Shown piece by piece: positions 48,956 to 59,050 of a stretch of 64,000 nucleotides of DNA (positions are counted from its first letter, which is position 1; the number at the start of each line of letters is the position of its first letter). Source of the stretch: Sisyra terminalis (lineage: Eukaryota > Arthropoda > Insecta > Neuroptera > Sisyridae); assembly GCA_958496175.1 (NCBI GenBank), contig OY292277.1, positions 41,179,050 through 41,243,049 on the forward strand. The letters are read 5' to 3'. Below the pieces are notes generated by a model. That model saw only the letters and a program-made list of their open reading frames with translations. It searched no databases and was not told where the DNA came from. Made by a program: the position numbers and the translations under genes.

Positions 48956-49278
48956 AGTAAACTTATTTTTTTTTTTTACAAAATTGTTGTAAATAGACTC
49001 TTCGAGTTGCTCAATAAGAAAATATTGACGAAAAAAAGTAATAGTAGTAATAATAATAATAATAATAATAATAGTAATAAAACTTAAAGTAAATACGTTT
49101 TTAAAACCGTGCATACATAAAATCCTATATTTATATATCTCCTCTGACTGATGAAATTTTAATATTCGATGTAATCCTTTTAAGAAGTAGACATCTGATA
49201 AGAAGTTTATTTTTTTGAAAATTCCTACCCTAAAAGAGTAAAAGGGGGCGATTAAGTTTGTATGAGAAAATATAGAGT

Positions 49279-49990
49279 TAATCAACAATCGAAATTTTGA
49301 ATTTAATCAGTGTAATTAATAAATAAATAATTAATTAATAATAAGTTTCAGTTTTTGTATATCATTTTAACTACAGCATTTTAAATAACGTCATTTCACT
49401 TAATTAGTATGAAAGTTCAGGTAGTAGGTATTTATACCAAATACCAAAGAGACAGTTTTTAATTTTTGTTTGTTTTTCAACAATCAAACTTTTTTAAAAT
49501 CTAATTTTTATGAACTAATGATTGTGACCTGGAGCAATTATTTAACATTAGGGAGCAATTTTTTGTCATATAATTCATTATCAATCAAAATATAAAATCT
49601 TCCAAACCAACTTTTCTTCGTTATTTGGAAAAATTGGAAAATCAATTAATGTTATTGAAAATAAATAAAATATTCGAATTTCCTTCCACGCTTTCTATCT
49701 ATTTCCAACAATTTTGTATGTACAACGTCAAAATGTGCGATATCAAATTACTTTTTAGTCATGATAATCAAAATAAAGAAGGTGATAATTTTTTTCGTTT
49801 TACATTGTATTTTATAATATAAATGCATATTTGTGTCGATGAAATTTGGAAAATGTTTCTCTTATACGATGCAGATATATAATAAGAAAGGTTTTTTGAT
49901 AATTCCTCCTCTAAAAGAGTGAAAAATAGTGGCAAAATTTGTACGGCATAACGTCTAATAAGCAATCGAAATTTCAAATTTAATTATCAC
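49279..49990 (-). repeat. 700-bp block shared, inverted, with the 17.6-18.5 kb element
   Basis: The reverse complement of 49279-49990 matches 17680-18440: CAATCGAAAT-TCAAATTTAAT at both ends, the CGATGCAGATATATAATAAG block, GTATGTACAACGTC, CCACGCTTTC and GAGCAATTATT. Similarity is moderate with indels. Confidence 0.7.
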
Positions 49991-50845
49991 GGTATGTTCG
50001 TTATAGACGAAACGTTTTATCGCTTAAAATAAAACAATGTTTGTTTATTATTAGAAACAAAAACGTAGGATCTGCTTTAAAATTTAAACTCTTATATATA
50101 TATCTAAAAAAGGTTAAGTTCATAAGTGAGCATTACGTTTTTTGGCTTTCACATATTGTAAACCTGAAAATCCGATATACGTAATCACAAATAAATACAT
50201 TAATGAGCGAATATCGAATAGCGAGAAATTCGGTAAATTGAAAGAAAATGGTTTAATTATATAGTTGAAATTCAGATATCTTAATAATAAGTGCATAGAT
50301 ACACAATGTTTATACTTTATTATGGAGGAACTGGGTTTCGTGCATTTGAATAAATTTTAATTTCGCCGTAGTTTTGTACATTTCAGTAGTGTAAAAGTTG
50401 AGACAATGAAATGGGATTTCTACTAATATTCTTAATATCTAGGCGAGTGTTTTGATAACTTTTGACTGTTTTAAGTCATAATTATGACTGACTTTATTGA
50501 ACTTAACGATAGTTCTTATTTATGTATAGATGGTGATTGATTTACGGATTAATTGGTTCACGGTAGATATACTTACCGTAGGTATACGGAATAAACCATA
50601 CTCTTTTTAGATATTTATAAATATTTTTTGAAAATTAATTGATCATTATATACAACTATTTTATTCTTAGTAACAGTTTATTGAATGTGTCTTTTTAAAA
50701 CCGACAAATAGTGTTTTTAAGTATGATTATGTTTTTCGTAAAAGAAATTAAAAAAAAAAATAATATGCCACTAATAATAGCAAATTTAAAAAGAAAATAT
50801 AATCTACACCTACGTTACGCAGACGAAGTCGCGGGGATCAGCTAG

Positions 50846-52334
50846 TTGTGATATAAAATCCATTTTTAACTATTTTATCTCTTTGACTTTTATTATACTG
50901 CTCCCAGTAGAAATTAAAAAAGTTCAATTTTATTATGCAAACACTTAAACTGAAGGAATGACATTTTCAATTAAAAATATGACAATTATAAAGTATGCAA
51001 TATTAAAAATCAGATACTGTATTAAAATTTAATAAGTCTCAGTAGAAACATGTTGAACTATTTTTCATTGATTTGAGGAAATGTAAATTTTTTATGTTTT
51101 TCGTTGTTTTATTTTTATGTGCATTTTGAAATAGAGGAATGAAATGTGAACCAAATTGGGAAAAGTGTAAAGGTTTAAATTAGGGGTAAATAACTAAGCA
51201 TAACAAATATCATTGTTAAAATTACGATTTATTGAATTAGTTTTACTACGTAAAAATCTTATATTATTCAATGTTTGATTCATTGTTTTGTTTACAATAA
51301 CATTTAATAGTTAAAACTGTAAATCCAATTAATATTCATTATTTTTTTCATTTTTAAATAGCACCTTATGTTTTTGGAGTAACGGATTACGCCTCATGTA
51401 GACCTTTTGTCACATTTTCAAATTTCAAAATAGAGATTTTCGAATTGCAAACAAAGTTATTGCAATTCAAAGTTACTGATTGGTATTTCATTTCTTCCAA
51501 TTGAATTGGTATCAATCAAATACATTGGTTGTACAGTTGTTGGTGAGGTAGTTTTACAGTTGGGGATTTTTTTTAGTTTCATAGTCTCACGGAATTAATC
51601 AAATATTCCGAGGTTTGTAAAAAAGTAATGAATCAGGAAGATTCGGTTTTTGTTTGGAATTTAATTTATTTGGTTTCAGGCTGGATTTAAATTTTTTTAC
51701 AATTCATGGGCGAAAGAGATTTTACTGTTATTTCGAATGGCTAAATAGGGAAGACATGTGATGTTGGATGAAATACACAATTTTGAGGGCGATATCAATT
51801 GACCAATTATTATTTCATTATTGATATCATATTTCTTGTGCTAATATAATTAACAAGTGTATAGTTGGTAAGAAGTTGTAAGCAACTGACAAAAATCATT
51901 ATAATTATTGATTATATTTATTTATTATTATCTTAATTATAATAATTGACAAAAATAATTAATGATAATTGGAAGACAGGTCAGTATTTAATATAGACTC
52001 ATGTTTGTCAGACGTAATAATTTGTATCATGTGACTATGTGTTAATATTAAATATATCAAGGTATATATTTTTGAAATTGTATAATGTTTTATATTATGT
52101 GTTAATAATGATTGTAATTGTATCTTTTTTTTTAAAATAGTTACATTTAGGTTGCCTGATGAAATTAGAATTGGAATGATATTGACATTTTTCCTTTATT
52201 ATCGATTAAAAATGAATTCAGTTATTTAATTTTCTGAAATATTCGCATTAACCTTTTCTCTTTAAAAATAATCCTAATATACGATTTTAAATCTTAAAAA
52301 AGGGAGCCACCGATTTGACAAATATCAACCAATT
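50846..52334. other. Intronic AT-rich DNA; no feature supported
   Basis: No coding motif or repeat boundary recognised. Confidence 0.5.
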
Positions 52335-52548
52335 AATGAATTATAAGAAATGTCTTATGACATATATATTATTATGTCTTATGACATATATTCTGACTCA
52401 ATTTCTTCTTTGTTACGACTCGTTTCAACAGTTTTTGGCTGTCATCATCAGGTAATCTGTTTATTTATTATCAGGTAATATGAGTAGACATTTATTATTA
52501 TTCATTAATTAATTGTGACTCGGAAATAAATAAATTATTTATCAATGT
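52335..52548 (-). mobile_element. PLE family A terminal segment
   Basis: Contains GACTCAATTTCTTCTTTGTT, the hammerhead and the ATTGTGACTCGGAAATAAAT to TTATCAATGTT terminus of family A, as inverted segments around the ribozyme. No coding remnant. The 5' side carries two ATGTCTTATGACATAT units. Confidence 0.75.
52412..52456 (-). ncRNA. Minimal hammerhead ribozyme motif, family A
   Basis: Read on minus: ATTAC, CTGATGA (52445-52451), T, GACAG-CCAAAAA-CTGTT (five pairs), GAAAC, GA, GTC, GTAAC. Helix I has four pairs (TTAC/GTAA). The core is intact. Confidence 0.6.
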
Positions 52549-53078
52549 TAAAAATATCAATCATTTGGATTTTGCTCGAATTAATGATAATAATCTACGT
52601 AGATAGTGAACAGTATTCGTTTTTTTTTCCAAGCAGGTTTTTTGGATTCCTGGAAATTCATGAAAAAATTATGGGGTTCCATGAACCGAGTTGTATGGTT
52701 TGAAATAATTATAAAATAAACTACCATATTTTTACAAAAATGCATCAATATATAAATGTACGGCATTGCTTGGATGTATTTACTTGTTTTGTTATGTTCA
52801 GATAAACTTTCTTGCCAACGATATTTAGTTACGCTGCATCATTATTTCATTTTTTATGTCATAGTTTTTATTTGTAGAAAAATATATTTTGGTTATATTT
52901 TTCATTGTAGCATATTTTCGTTGAAAAATATGCCAACGAAGCTCAACTATTTCCAATAAAACTAATTTTTTGTTGGAAGTTAATCTAAAAACTTGTTTTG
53001 TTCAATAGATTTCATATAGTTTTAATTATTAAAAATTTGTATTGTCGAATAGTGGAAATCGATTAAAGTAGTTTATTA
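52549..53078. other. Intronic AT-rich DNA; no feature supported
   Basis: No supported feature. Confidence 0.5.
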
Positions 53079-53082
53079 GTAT

Positions 53083-53482
53083 TGTAACAGAAAAGGACGA
53101 AGTCTGTCTCTCTTTGTGCCATGCCGGCGCGCGATTGGCTTGGTGACTTCTTTCTCTCTCTCACCAACGTAGAATATTCTCGAAGCATAGGGAACATTCT
53201 AGAATGTTGAGTTGCGGGTATATAAGGCGCTCAGTTCGAGGAAAATGAACAGTTGAGTATCGAAGTTCGCATTTGAATTTCTGTGATTTTTATTTTGATT
53301 TCGATTTAAAAGTGATTATTGTCATTTGAGTGATTATTTTGAGAAGTGTAATTGTGTAATAAAAAGAGTATATAAGTGTAATAAAAAAGTGATTGTTAAG
53401 TGTAAAAGTGATTATTTATTTCCAAAGAAATTAAAAGAACTCATAACGCGAGCTCAATACAGTTTTGAGACGTCACGTTACA
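53083..53482 (+). mobile_element. Solo LTR, 400 bp, with 4-bp target duplication
   Basis: Starts TGTAAC and ends GTTACA (6-bp inverted ends, TG...CA). Flanked by GTAT on both sides (53079-53082 and 53483-53486), the target size expected of Gypsy-type LTR retrotransposons. Carries a complete-looking RNA polymerase II promoter in its left half and GTGATTATT-type repeats (53310-53420) in its right half. No internal retrotransposon sequence lies beside it, so it is a solo LTR left by recombination. Confidence 0.8.
53153..53226 (+). promoter_or_regulatory. Heat-shock-type promoter within the LTR
   Basis: In order: a CT/GAGA tract (TTTCTCTCTCTC, 53151-53162), a heat-shock element GAA-TTC-GAA (53172, 53177, 53182), a second GAA-TTC-GAA (53192, 53197, 53202) ending in TTG, and TATATAAG (53219-53226). 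All units share one 5-bp register: starts at 53172 to 53207 with a single missing unit at 53187. This GAGA-HSE-TATA order is that of Drosophila hsp70 promoters. It reads opposite to the host gene. Confidence 0.8.
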
Positions 53483-53727
53483 GTATATTTTTTTGAATAT
53501 TTGTTGTAAATCGTCGCAACGAGTGATAATGTTCCCTTGTTAGATAGTTTACATAGCTCGTATTATTTTCGCTAATTGAACTTGTTTGGGACGGTAAAAT
53601 CAGGAATGTCCTCTCCAGTACAAAAGCTGTAGAATAGTTTCAGTCTTATCCTTTCCCCAAACCTTCATAACCCTTTGACAACTTCAGTAAAGCCTTGTTT
53701 TAGTAGTCCAGGTAAGTGAATTTGACG

Positions 53728-54526
53728 TCGATCAAGTTAGCTTTATACTTTTGGAATTTAAAAAAATTCAACGAAATATTTTGTGTTTTTTTTTGTCGTT
53801 CAAGAATTCTATAAATCAAATTAACGCTCGCATATTTTCCAGGTGAACTCTACGTAGCGTTAACTAGACGTTTGGAGCTTTTCTGTAAATATTTAAATTT
53901 GGATTTTTTTGAAAGAAAACATTTTGTTGCTTGTTTCATTTTTGCGGAAAAAGCCATTTGAAAAAAAAGCTCGATTTGGGTCATTTTCCAAATACTAAGA
54001 TTTCGAAAAAAAAATCGCTATTAATTGATGTTTTTTGTCGTTTCAGAGTCCTGGAAAAAAAACTTCATAACTTGAATATTTTCCCGGAAATCACCATTTA
54101 AAGAAAAGGCCACCAAAGGGGGTAATTTTCCAAATATTGAATTTTTGAGGTTTTTTTACGCTATTAATTGGTGTTCTTTTGTTACACGAGAGTTTGGAAA
54201 GAAATAATTTCTTTACTGCAATACATAATATTCGCCACTTACTTTCATAAGCTTTAAAGCTTCAATATTAAAAAATATCCAAATAGAGCTTGTTTTTTTA
54301 CAGAATTCTTAAGCATCAAAAAGATAACAAGTAATGGGGCGAAAAAAAAATCGAAACATTAATATTATATATAATATTATATAGCTCTAGACGTTAAGTT
54401 AGCACTACGTAGGTTTTTCCTAGAAAATATGCGAGTGAATTTCTTTTTAATACTCTTGAACGACAAAAATACCAAAATATTTCGTGCTTAATTTTTCCTA
54501 ATGTCAAAAGTTAAGGGCTAATTTGA
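53728..54526. mobile_element. 0.8-kb element with about 180-bp imperfect terminal inverted repeats
   Basis: The left end (ATCAAGTTAGCT ... CGAAATATTTTG, TTTTGTCGTTCAAGA, CTCGCATATTTTC, CTACGTAG, GACGT) is repeated inverted at the right end to AGGGCTAATTTGAT. The interior has GAGCTTTT-type subrepeats like the spacer of the 13.7-16.6 kb foldback element, so the two may be related. No coding sequence. Confidence 0.65.
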
Positions 54527-56527
54527 TGGAAGTGTGAATTTAGCTTTTTTACTAGACCGGAAAAGCTCTGGTTCTTCAAAAAGGATTCGGTGGTTGAGGC
54601 CTAAACCGGCACCTCATCAGCCTTAGGGAATGACGCATGAGGTATCGTACTAATATTATTATTATTGTTGGTTACTATTATGTTATTATTATGTTACAGG
54701 GTTCCATGATCCGTAAAAGCGTTCCGGGAAAAGAGGTGTTATTTTCCTGGTAAATTTTATGATCATAATTTCTGAGATTATTACTGCTAAAGTGTAAACT
54801 TTAAATGTATTTTTCCTAAATATTTTCTTCCTAATTAACTAATATTTTAATAAAATGATATTTAAGATTAAAAGGAATACCTATTGATAGTATAAAAAGA
54901 GTCGATTGGTATGAGGAATAGAAGAGGTATGTATCTGGTCAAAGGTTATGTGTCGTGTCTTGTTAACATGCATTAGATGTATTATAAATTTATAAATACA
55001 GTAATTTTCCATAAAATAGCATTCGAATGTAAACTTATGCGTACTTATGCGTTTTCTTTCATTGTTTTATTGATTATTTAGAACGTTATTTTATTGTTTC
55101 AGGAAAAATTAAAAAGACAATTTACATATCATAACTGAAAACTTTTTCAATTTATATATTGGCCATTCTTTAAAATTCAACGGCTTAGCTTTTTTTTTTA
55201 CTTTATTTTTTCATATATATAAAGAAATTTTCAAACACCATTAAACTTAAATAAAAATAATTCACGAGTAGTTATTTGTCCTTCTTCTTTCGTCATGGTT
55301 ATCAACTATTATTTTATATCACGTAAATATGCAGGCCAAATAATAAAATTTTAATCAAAATGAATAAACATGAAATTGATAACAACGAATAACGAAAATA
55401 TAAACAGATTAAAGAAGGACTTCGGATGAATGAAATGAGGCTACATCAATTTATTTGTCATGCAACAAAATGAAGTTATCCGGAAAATAATAAAAAACCT
55501 TTAGGGAAATTCGAAGGAACATAACGTATGATATAGGTTTCGCTTCCAAATGCTTTAAAAAATTTGAATACGTCTTAGAATAAATAATGTTGCCGACATG
55601 TCTTTTTTACAAAATGCATTTTCCGCATTATAAAAAAGGTAAGAGAATAAGATGTTACCATATATAGAGACATTAAGACGTTTAAAGTTCAAATGTAGAG
55701 GTCGACTTACATATGGTAATATAGAAGAAAATTTAATTAAAACCAGAATAGGTGTTTTGTAGCGTTGCAATTGAATACATTCTTGCCAAATTCCTATTTA
55801 TACGGGTAATAATTTTCAAAATTGTAAGAAGCAAATGAGTCCTAGAATAAGATTTACTTATAAATGTTTTCTACTGAGAATACAAACTTGTGATATCAGG
55901 TATTTTAAAATGTAGCCAAGCTATTATTTAAGGAAAACCTTTTAAGAATTTCTATAATATTTCTATTGCATGACATTTTTAGCCATATATAAGCGTTATA
56001 TAAAGTCATATATAAGGGTGCACAAAAAATTGAACTGTTGAAAACTTTTTGCCTCAAAACTTAACCTTACGAAAGCTTAAGCTTCTTGCTTGATGAAAGT
56101 ATTAAAGATTGTTGGGATTTTTGATATTAATGTAAAAAAAATTGACAAATATTGTAACAGATTTTTTTCAAAGACGTAAGCTAATTAAACAGAAATTCAG
56201 ATTGAATAAAATTCAGTGCTATTTATCGATAACTTTTGGTATTTGTTTGACGAGTGAAAACTGTAAACACAAAAATTGATTTTTCAAAAAAAATGATGGT
56301 CAAATTAACGGTTCTTTTAATAAGAATTTATTTGGTTTGATAGGTTTAAATTGAGCCGTGAAGGATTTACGCCTAAATGGTATGGTTTTAAAGGTGGCAA
56401 TATTTTAAAGGCCAAAACATTTGCGAACAATTCAAATTGAAAAATTGATTTGAGGAAACTTTATTATCAATGAATGGAACATTTTCACTAAGGTATGTTA
56501 CATAGCTTTAACTAAATTTATTTTTCA
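54527..56527. other. Intronic AT-rich DNA; no feature supported
   Basis: No coding motif recognised; one ATT run near 54655-54690. Confidence 0.5.
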
Positions 56528-57310
56528 ATTTATTACATCACATTTTTCAATCATTTTTCATTTCCGGACCATTCTGACTAAATTGAGAATCTCCATAATG
56601 GTAATGCTTTAGGAACCGTAAAACTTTTAGCTAAATTCGACTCATTTTTATCAGAACATTGAAAATCCTATAACAAAAAAAATCTATCAAACCCTGGTAA
56701 ACGAAATACTTCGTACTTATAAATATTGTAGTATACTGACAATTTAGAAGCGATCTAAGTAAATGAAAGTATTCACTTACATTATCAAATTAACGATTTA
56801 TTACGTAATACTGAAGATATCGCACTAAATATATGGAATATATTATTGCATTCATGGAATCTCCGAGATGTGTACTCTAATTTTGGAATTGATATGCGCA
56901 TTTTTATGAGCTTTAGCGACAAGCTATTCAGGGGAATATTCTTTTTCCACCCTTAAAAAAGTGATAAATTCCTAACTTGTTAATATGGGTCAAGAAAGAC
57001 TTCATGCCTTGGAATTTTTAGCTATTGAATTCTTATCTTCCTCAATTAGTGCAAAAAATCGACTACGACGATATAATCGATGTTTTTGAGCAAACCAAAG
57101 CTAAAAAGAAGAAGTTTGTCTTAGGTGGTTGTGAAAAAAAGCTGTGAATTATATTAATGTTTATTTTTTTAAAAATAAGAAAGTATTTTTTAAATTTATG
57201 TTTAAAAATTATATAGTATGTTAATTCAAAAGAAGTTTTGTTAAAATTAAAACATAATTGAAATATCTGAAAATTAGATATATTATTGTGATAACCACCT
57301 TGTTATAGAG
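56528..57310 (+). pseudogene. hAT transposase remnant, second copy
   Basis: Collinear with 4437-5215 of the first hAT copy. The C-terminal dimerisation block is readable around 56930-57130 as SGEYSFSTL, MGQERLHALEFLAIE and, after a frameshift, KIDYDDIIDVFEQTKAKKKK. Multiple frameshifts and stops. The terminal inverted repeats are missing; the right side runs into a LINE fragment. Confidence 0.78.
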
Positions 57311-57404
57311 TAGACAACAAAGACCGATACAGCGGCCAAAGAAGTCACAAACGATGAGAAAACTGATGGTGAACATACTTTTTTGGAGGAAGGTCTGATA
57401 ATGA

Positions 57405-58115
57405 TTGCAAAGAGAAATATCTAGACACAGGAATTTTCCAAAGTTTGGGACTCGATGGAGTCCCGAAATTGGAGAAAATAAAAGAGAGCAAGTCCTAATA
57501 ACAAGATTAACCATTGGTCTTACTGAATTTACCCACAACTATAATAAAAAAGGAACAACCAACTCCGACTACTTGCCCAGGATGTGGGGAGATACAGTTC
57601 ATCATCTGCTTGTAAAATGCAAAGCCTGCATTAGCTGCCGAATAGAACAACTGCCAAGTTCTATAAAGAAGCGCCTGAACTCGTGGGAGAGCATCAAAAA
57701 GACATTAAAATATCTAAAGTCAATCGACATAATCAATAAAAATAAATCATTATCAATTCATTATTTTTTTCTCATTTTTTATCATTGTTACTGTTATTGT
57801 CATTGTTGTTGTTAGTGTTATCTATTACTATAATCATATTATTACTATAATTTTGATGATTGCCGTTATTGTTATTGTTGTTTTTCTTATGATTACTACT
57901 TTTACTGCTTTTATTATTAATATTACTAACATTATTATTTTATGTATGAACATTATTATTTACATAAGAACTTCTTAAACTATTAACTATAGATTTACAA
58001 CGTTGAAGGTACTATATAATGAAGTAGGCATAGTTCTACATCATGCTCTACAGTCGCTAATAACCTGGAAAGTTGAGGCGACTTTAAATAACTTAAATAA
58101 AAATAAATAAAATTG
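57405..58115 (+). mobile_element. LINE 3' end with RNase H-like C-terminal remnant
   Basis: The frame 57420-57746 reads RREQ-like KREQVLITRLTIGLTEFTHN, then DTVHHLLVKC and KACISCRIEQ. The R-x-E-Q-V-x-x-T-R-L-x-I-G and T-V-x-H-x-L-x-x-C blocks follow the RNase H/zinc-knuckle region of I- and R1-like LINEs. A degenerate GTT/ATT-rich tract (about 57770-57960) interrupts it, then the 3' end reads AATAACCTGGAAAGTTGAGG, CGACTTTAAATAA and an AAATAAAAATAA tail to 58115. Confidence 0.7.
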
Positions 58116-58433
58116 GATTTATGATGGCATCAGACTCAAATCTACTACAGAAATTGATGACATATTTCTTTAATTAAGTACAAAAAGCACTTAAATTTTT
58201 ATATCGAAAAAAATCTAAGGTAGTATAGCACCTAAAGTACAGTAACTAAATCTTTAGGCTCATAAGTAAATTACAACAGAGCCCTTACTAATATTTTAAT
58301 TATTTAAACAAAAGAATTTGTTTTTCCATAATTCCATAATTAATAACAAAATATAAATAAATCAATTGAATTAGGAAATATCCAAATTTTTTTTCTGTAA
58401 ATCTATTCATGGTCCCAAAAAGCATATAAAGTA
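58116..58433. other. Intronic AT-rich DNA; no feature supported
   Basis: No supported feature. Confidence 0.5.
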
Positions 58434-58556
58434 GTGTATACAATATATAGGATATATTGCAGTCCAATTTATGTAGTATAATTTAATATAATAATATATA
58501 AAAATCATAACACAAACATAAATTTGAACAAGTTCAAACAAAAATATTCGTGACGT

Positions 58557-58606
58557 ATTGTCCAGATACGTATTTCGATTACCAAGCAATCTTCATCAAT
58601 GGTCAT
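58557..58606 (-). ncRNA. Hammerhead-like motif, family D, left copy (core mutated)
   Basis: Read on minus: TGACCA, TTGATGA (58593-58599; C3 changed to T), A, GATTGC-TTG-GTAATC, GAAA, TACGTATC, TGGACA. Helix I pairs five of six positions and helix II keeps all six with one G-U. The C3 change should lower or abolish activity. Confidence 0.45.
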
Positions 58607-58652
58607 CAAGTAGTTTGGATCACTCCGTAACTGCTTTGTGAATCATCACACT

Positions 58653-58698
58653 GAGCACTGATGAGGATTGCTTGGCAATCGAAATACGTATCTGGGCA
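58653..58698 (+). ncRNA. Hammerhead ribozyme motif, family D, right copy
   Basis: CTGATGA (58658-58664), one G, GATTGC-TTG-GCAATC (six perfect pairs), GAAA (58681-58684), then the helix III strand ATACGTAT followed by C. ATACGTAT is an 8-nt palindrome. Helix I is weak here (CA/TG only); it is better in the left copy. Confidence 0.5.
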
Positions 58699-58989
58699 AT
58701 ACGTCACGAATATTTTTGTTTGAACTTCTGTTCAAATTTATGTTTGTGGTATGATTTTTATATATTATTACATTAAATTATGCTACATAAATTGGACTGC
58801 AATATATTCTATTTATTGTATACACAGTATAACTGTTCAAAGTCAGCGAAAAAATATTATTTTGATCATATTAAGTTTCTTTTTAGCAGAAATATTTCTA
58901 TTACGATATTATGTACTATTATATCATTAGAAGTTTAGTAATATATAATTTTTTACAGGTAATTATTAAGTTAATACATTTTTAAAGAA

Positions 58990-59050
58990 ATCTTCTTAAA
59001 CCGGGGGCTCGAAAGCCTATATCCAGTAATTTCCCTGTAGCTACGCCACT
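58990..59050 (-). repeat. Possible hAT terminus
   Basis: Read on minus: TAGTGGCGTAGCTACAGGG, then a sequence ending CGAGCCCCCGG. TAGTGGCGTAGC closely resembles a CAGTGGCGTAGC-type hAT end. No partner end was found. Confidence 0.4.

Larger units (their letters stand above)
48418..50845 (+). mobile_element. Helitron-like element, 2.4 kb, nonautonomous
   Basis: Starts TCTATACTAATATATAAAAC after an A and ends with a hairpin (GC-A-GAC-GAA-GTC-GC, 50819-50832) followed by GGGGATCAG and CTAG (50842-50845), with T next: the Helitron rule of TC start, hairpin, CTRR end and A/T insertion. Inside are a TCTG-rich tract (about 48537-48566), a tRNA-like stretch, an ATA run (49048-49075), and a 690-bp duplicated block (TCCT-C-CTAAAAGAGT at about 49224 and 49902). 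No Rep/helicase coding. Assigning both ends to one element is an inference. Confidence 0.55.
58434..58825. mobile_element. Palindromic element family D with hammerhead motifs
   Basis: Arms 58434-58597 and 58658-58825 are reverse complements at about 92% (outer GTGTATACAATA; inner ATTCGTGACGTATTG, AGATACGTATTTCGATT and CCAAGCAATC). The 60-bp centre contains GTAACTGCTTTGTGAATCAT. Each arm has a hammerhead-like motif. No coding sequence. A decayed relative is at 21228-21365. Structure resembles inverted terminal segments of Penelope-like elements. Confidence 0.8.

Noticed and set aside
48929..49288. 119-codon minus-strand frame in the Helitron
   Set aside because: Contains a poly-Ile/Thr run from an ATA/AAT microsatellite and no domain; treated as noncoding.
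53083..53482. A genuine host hsp70 promoter and leader
   Set aside because: TG...CA inverted ends and an exact 4-bp flanking duplication fit an LTR better, and no heat-shock protein frame follows.
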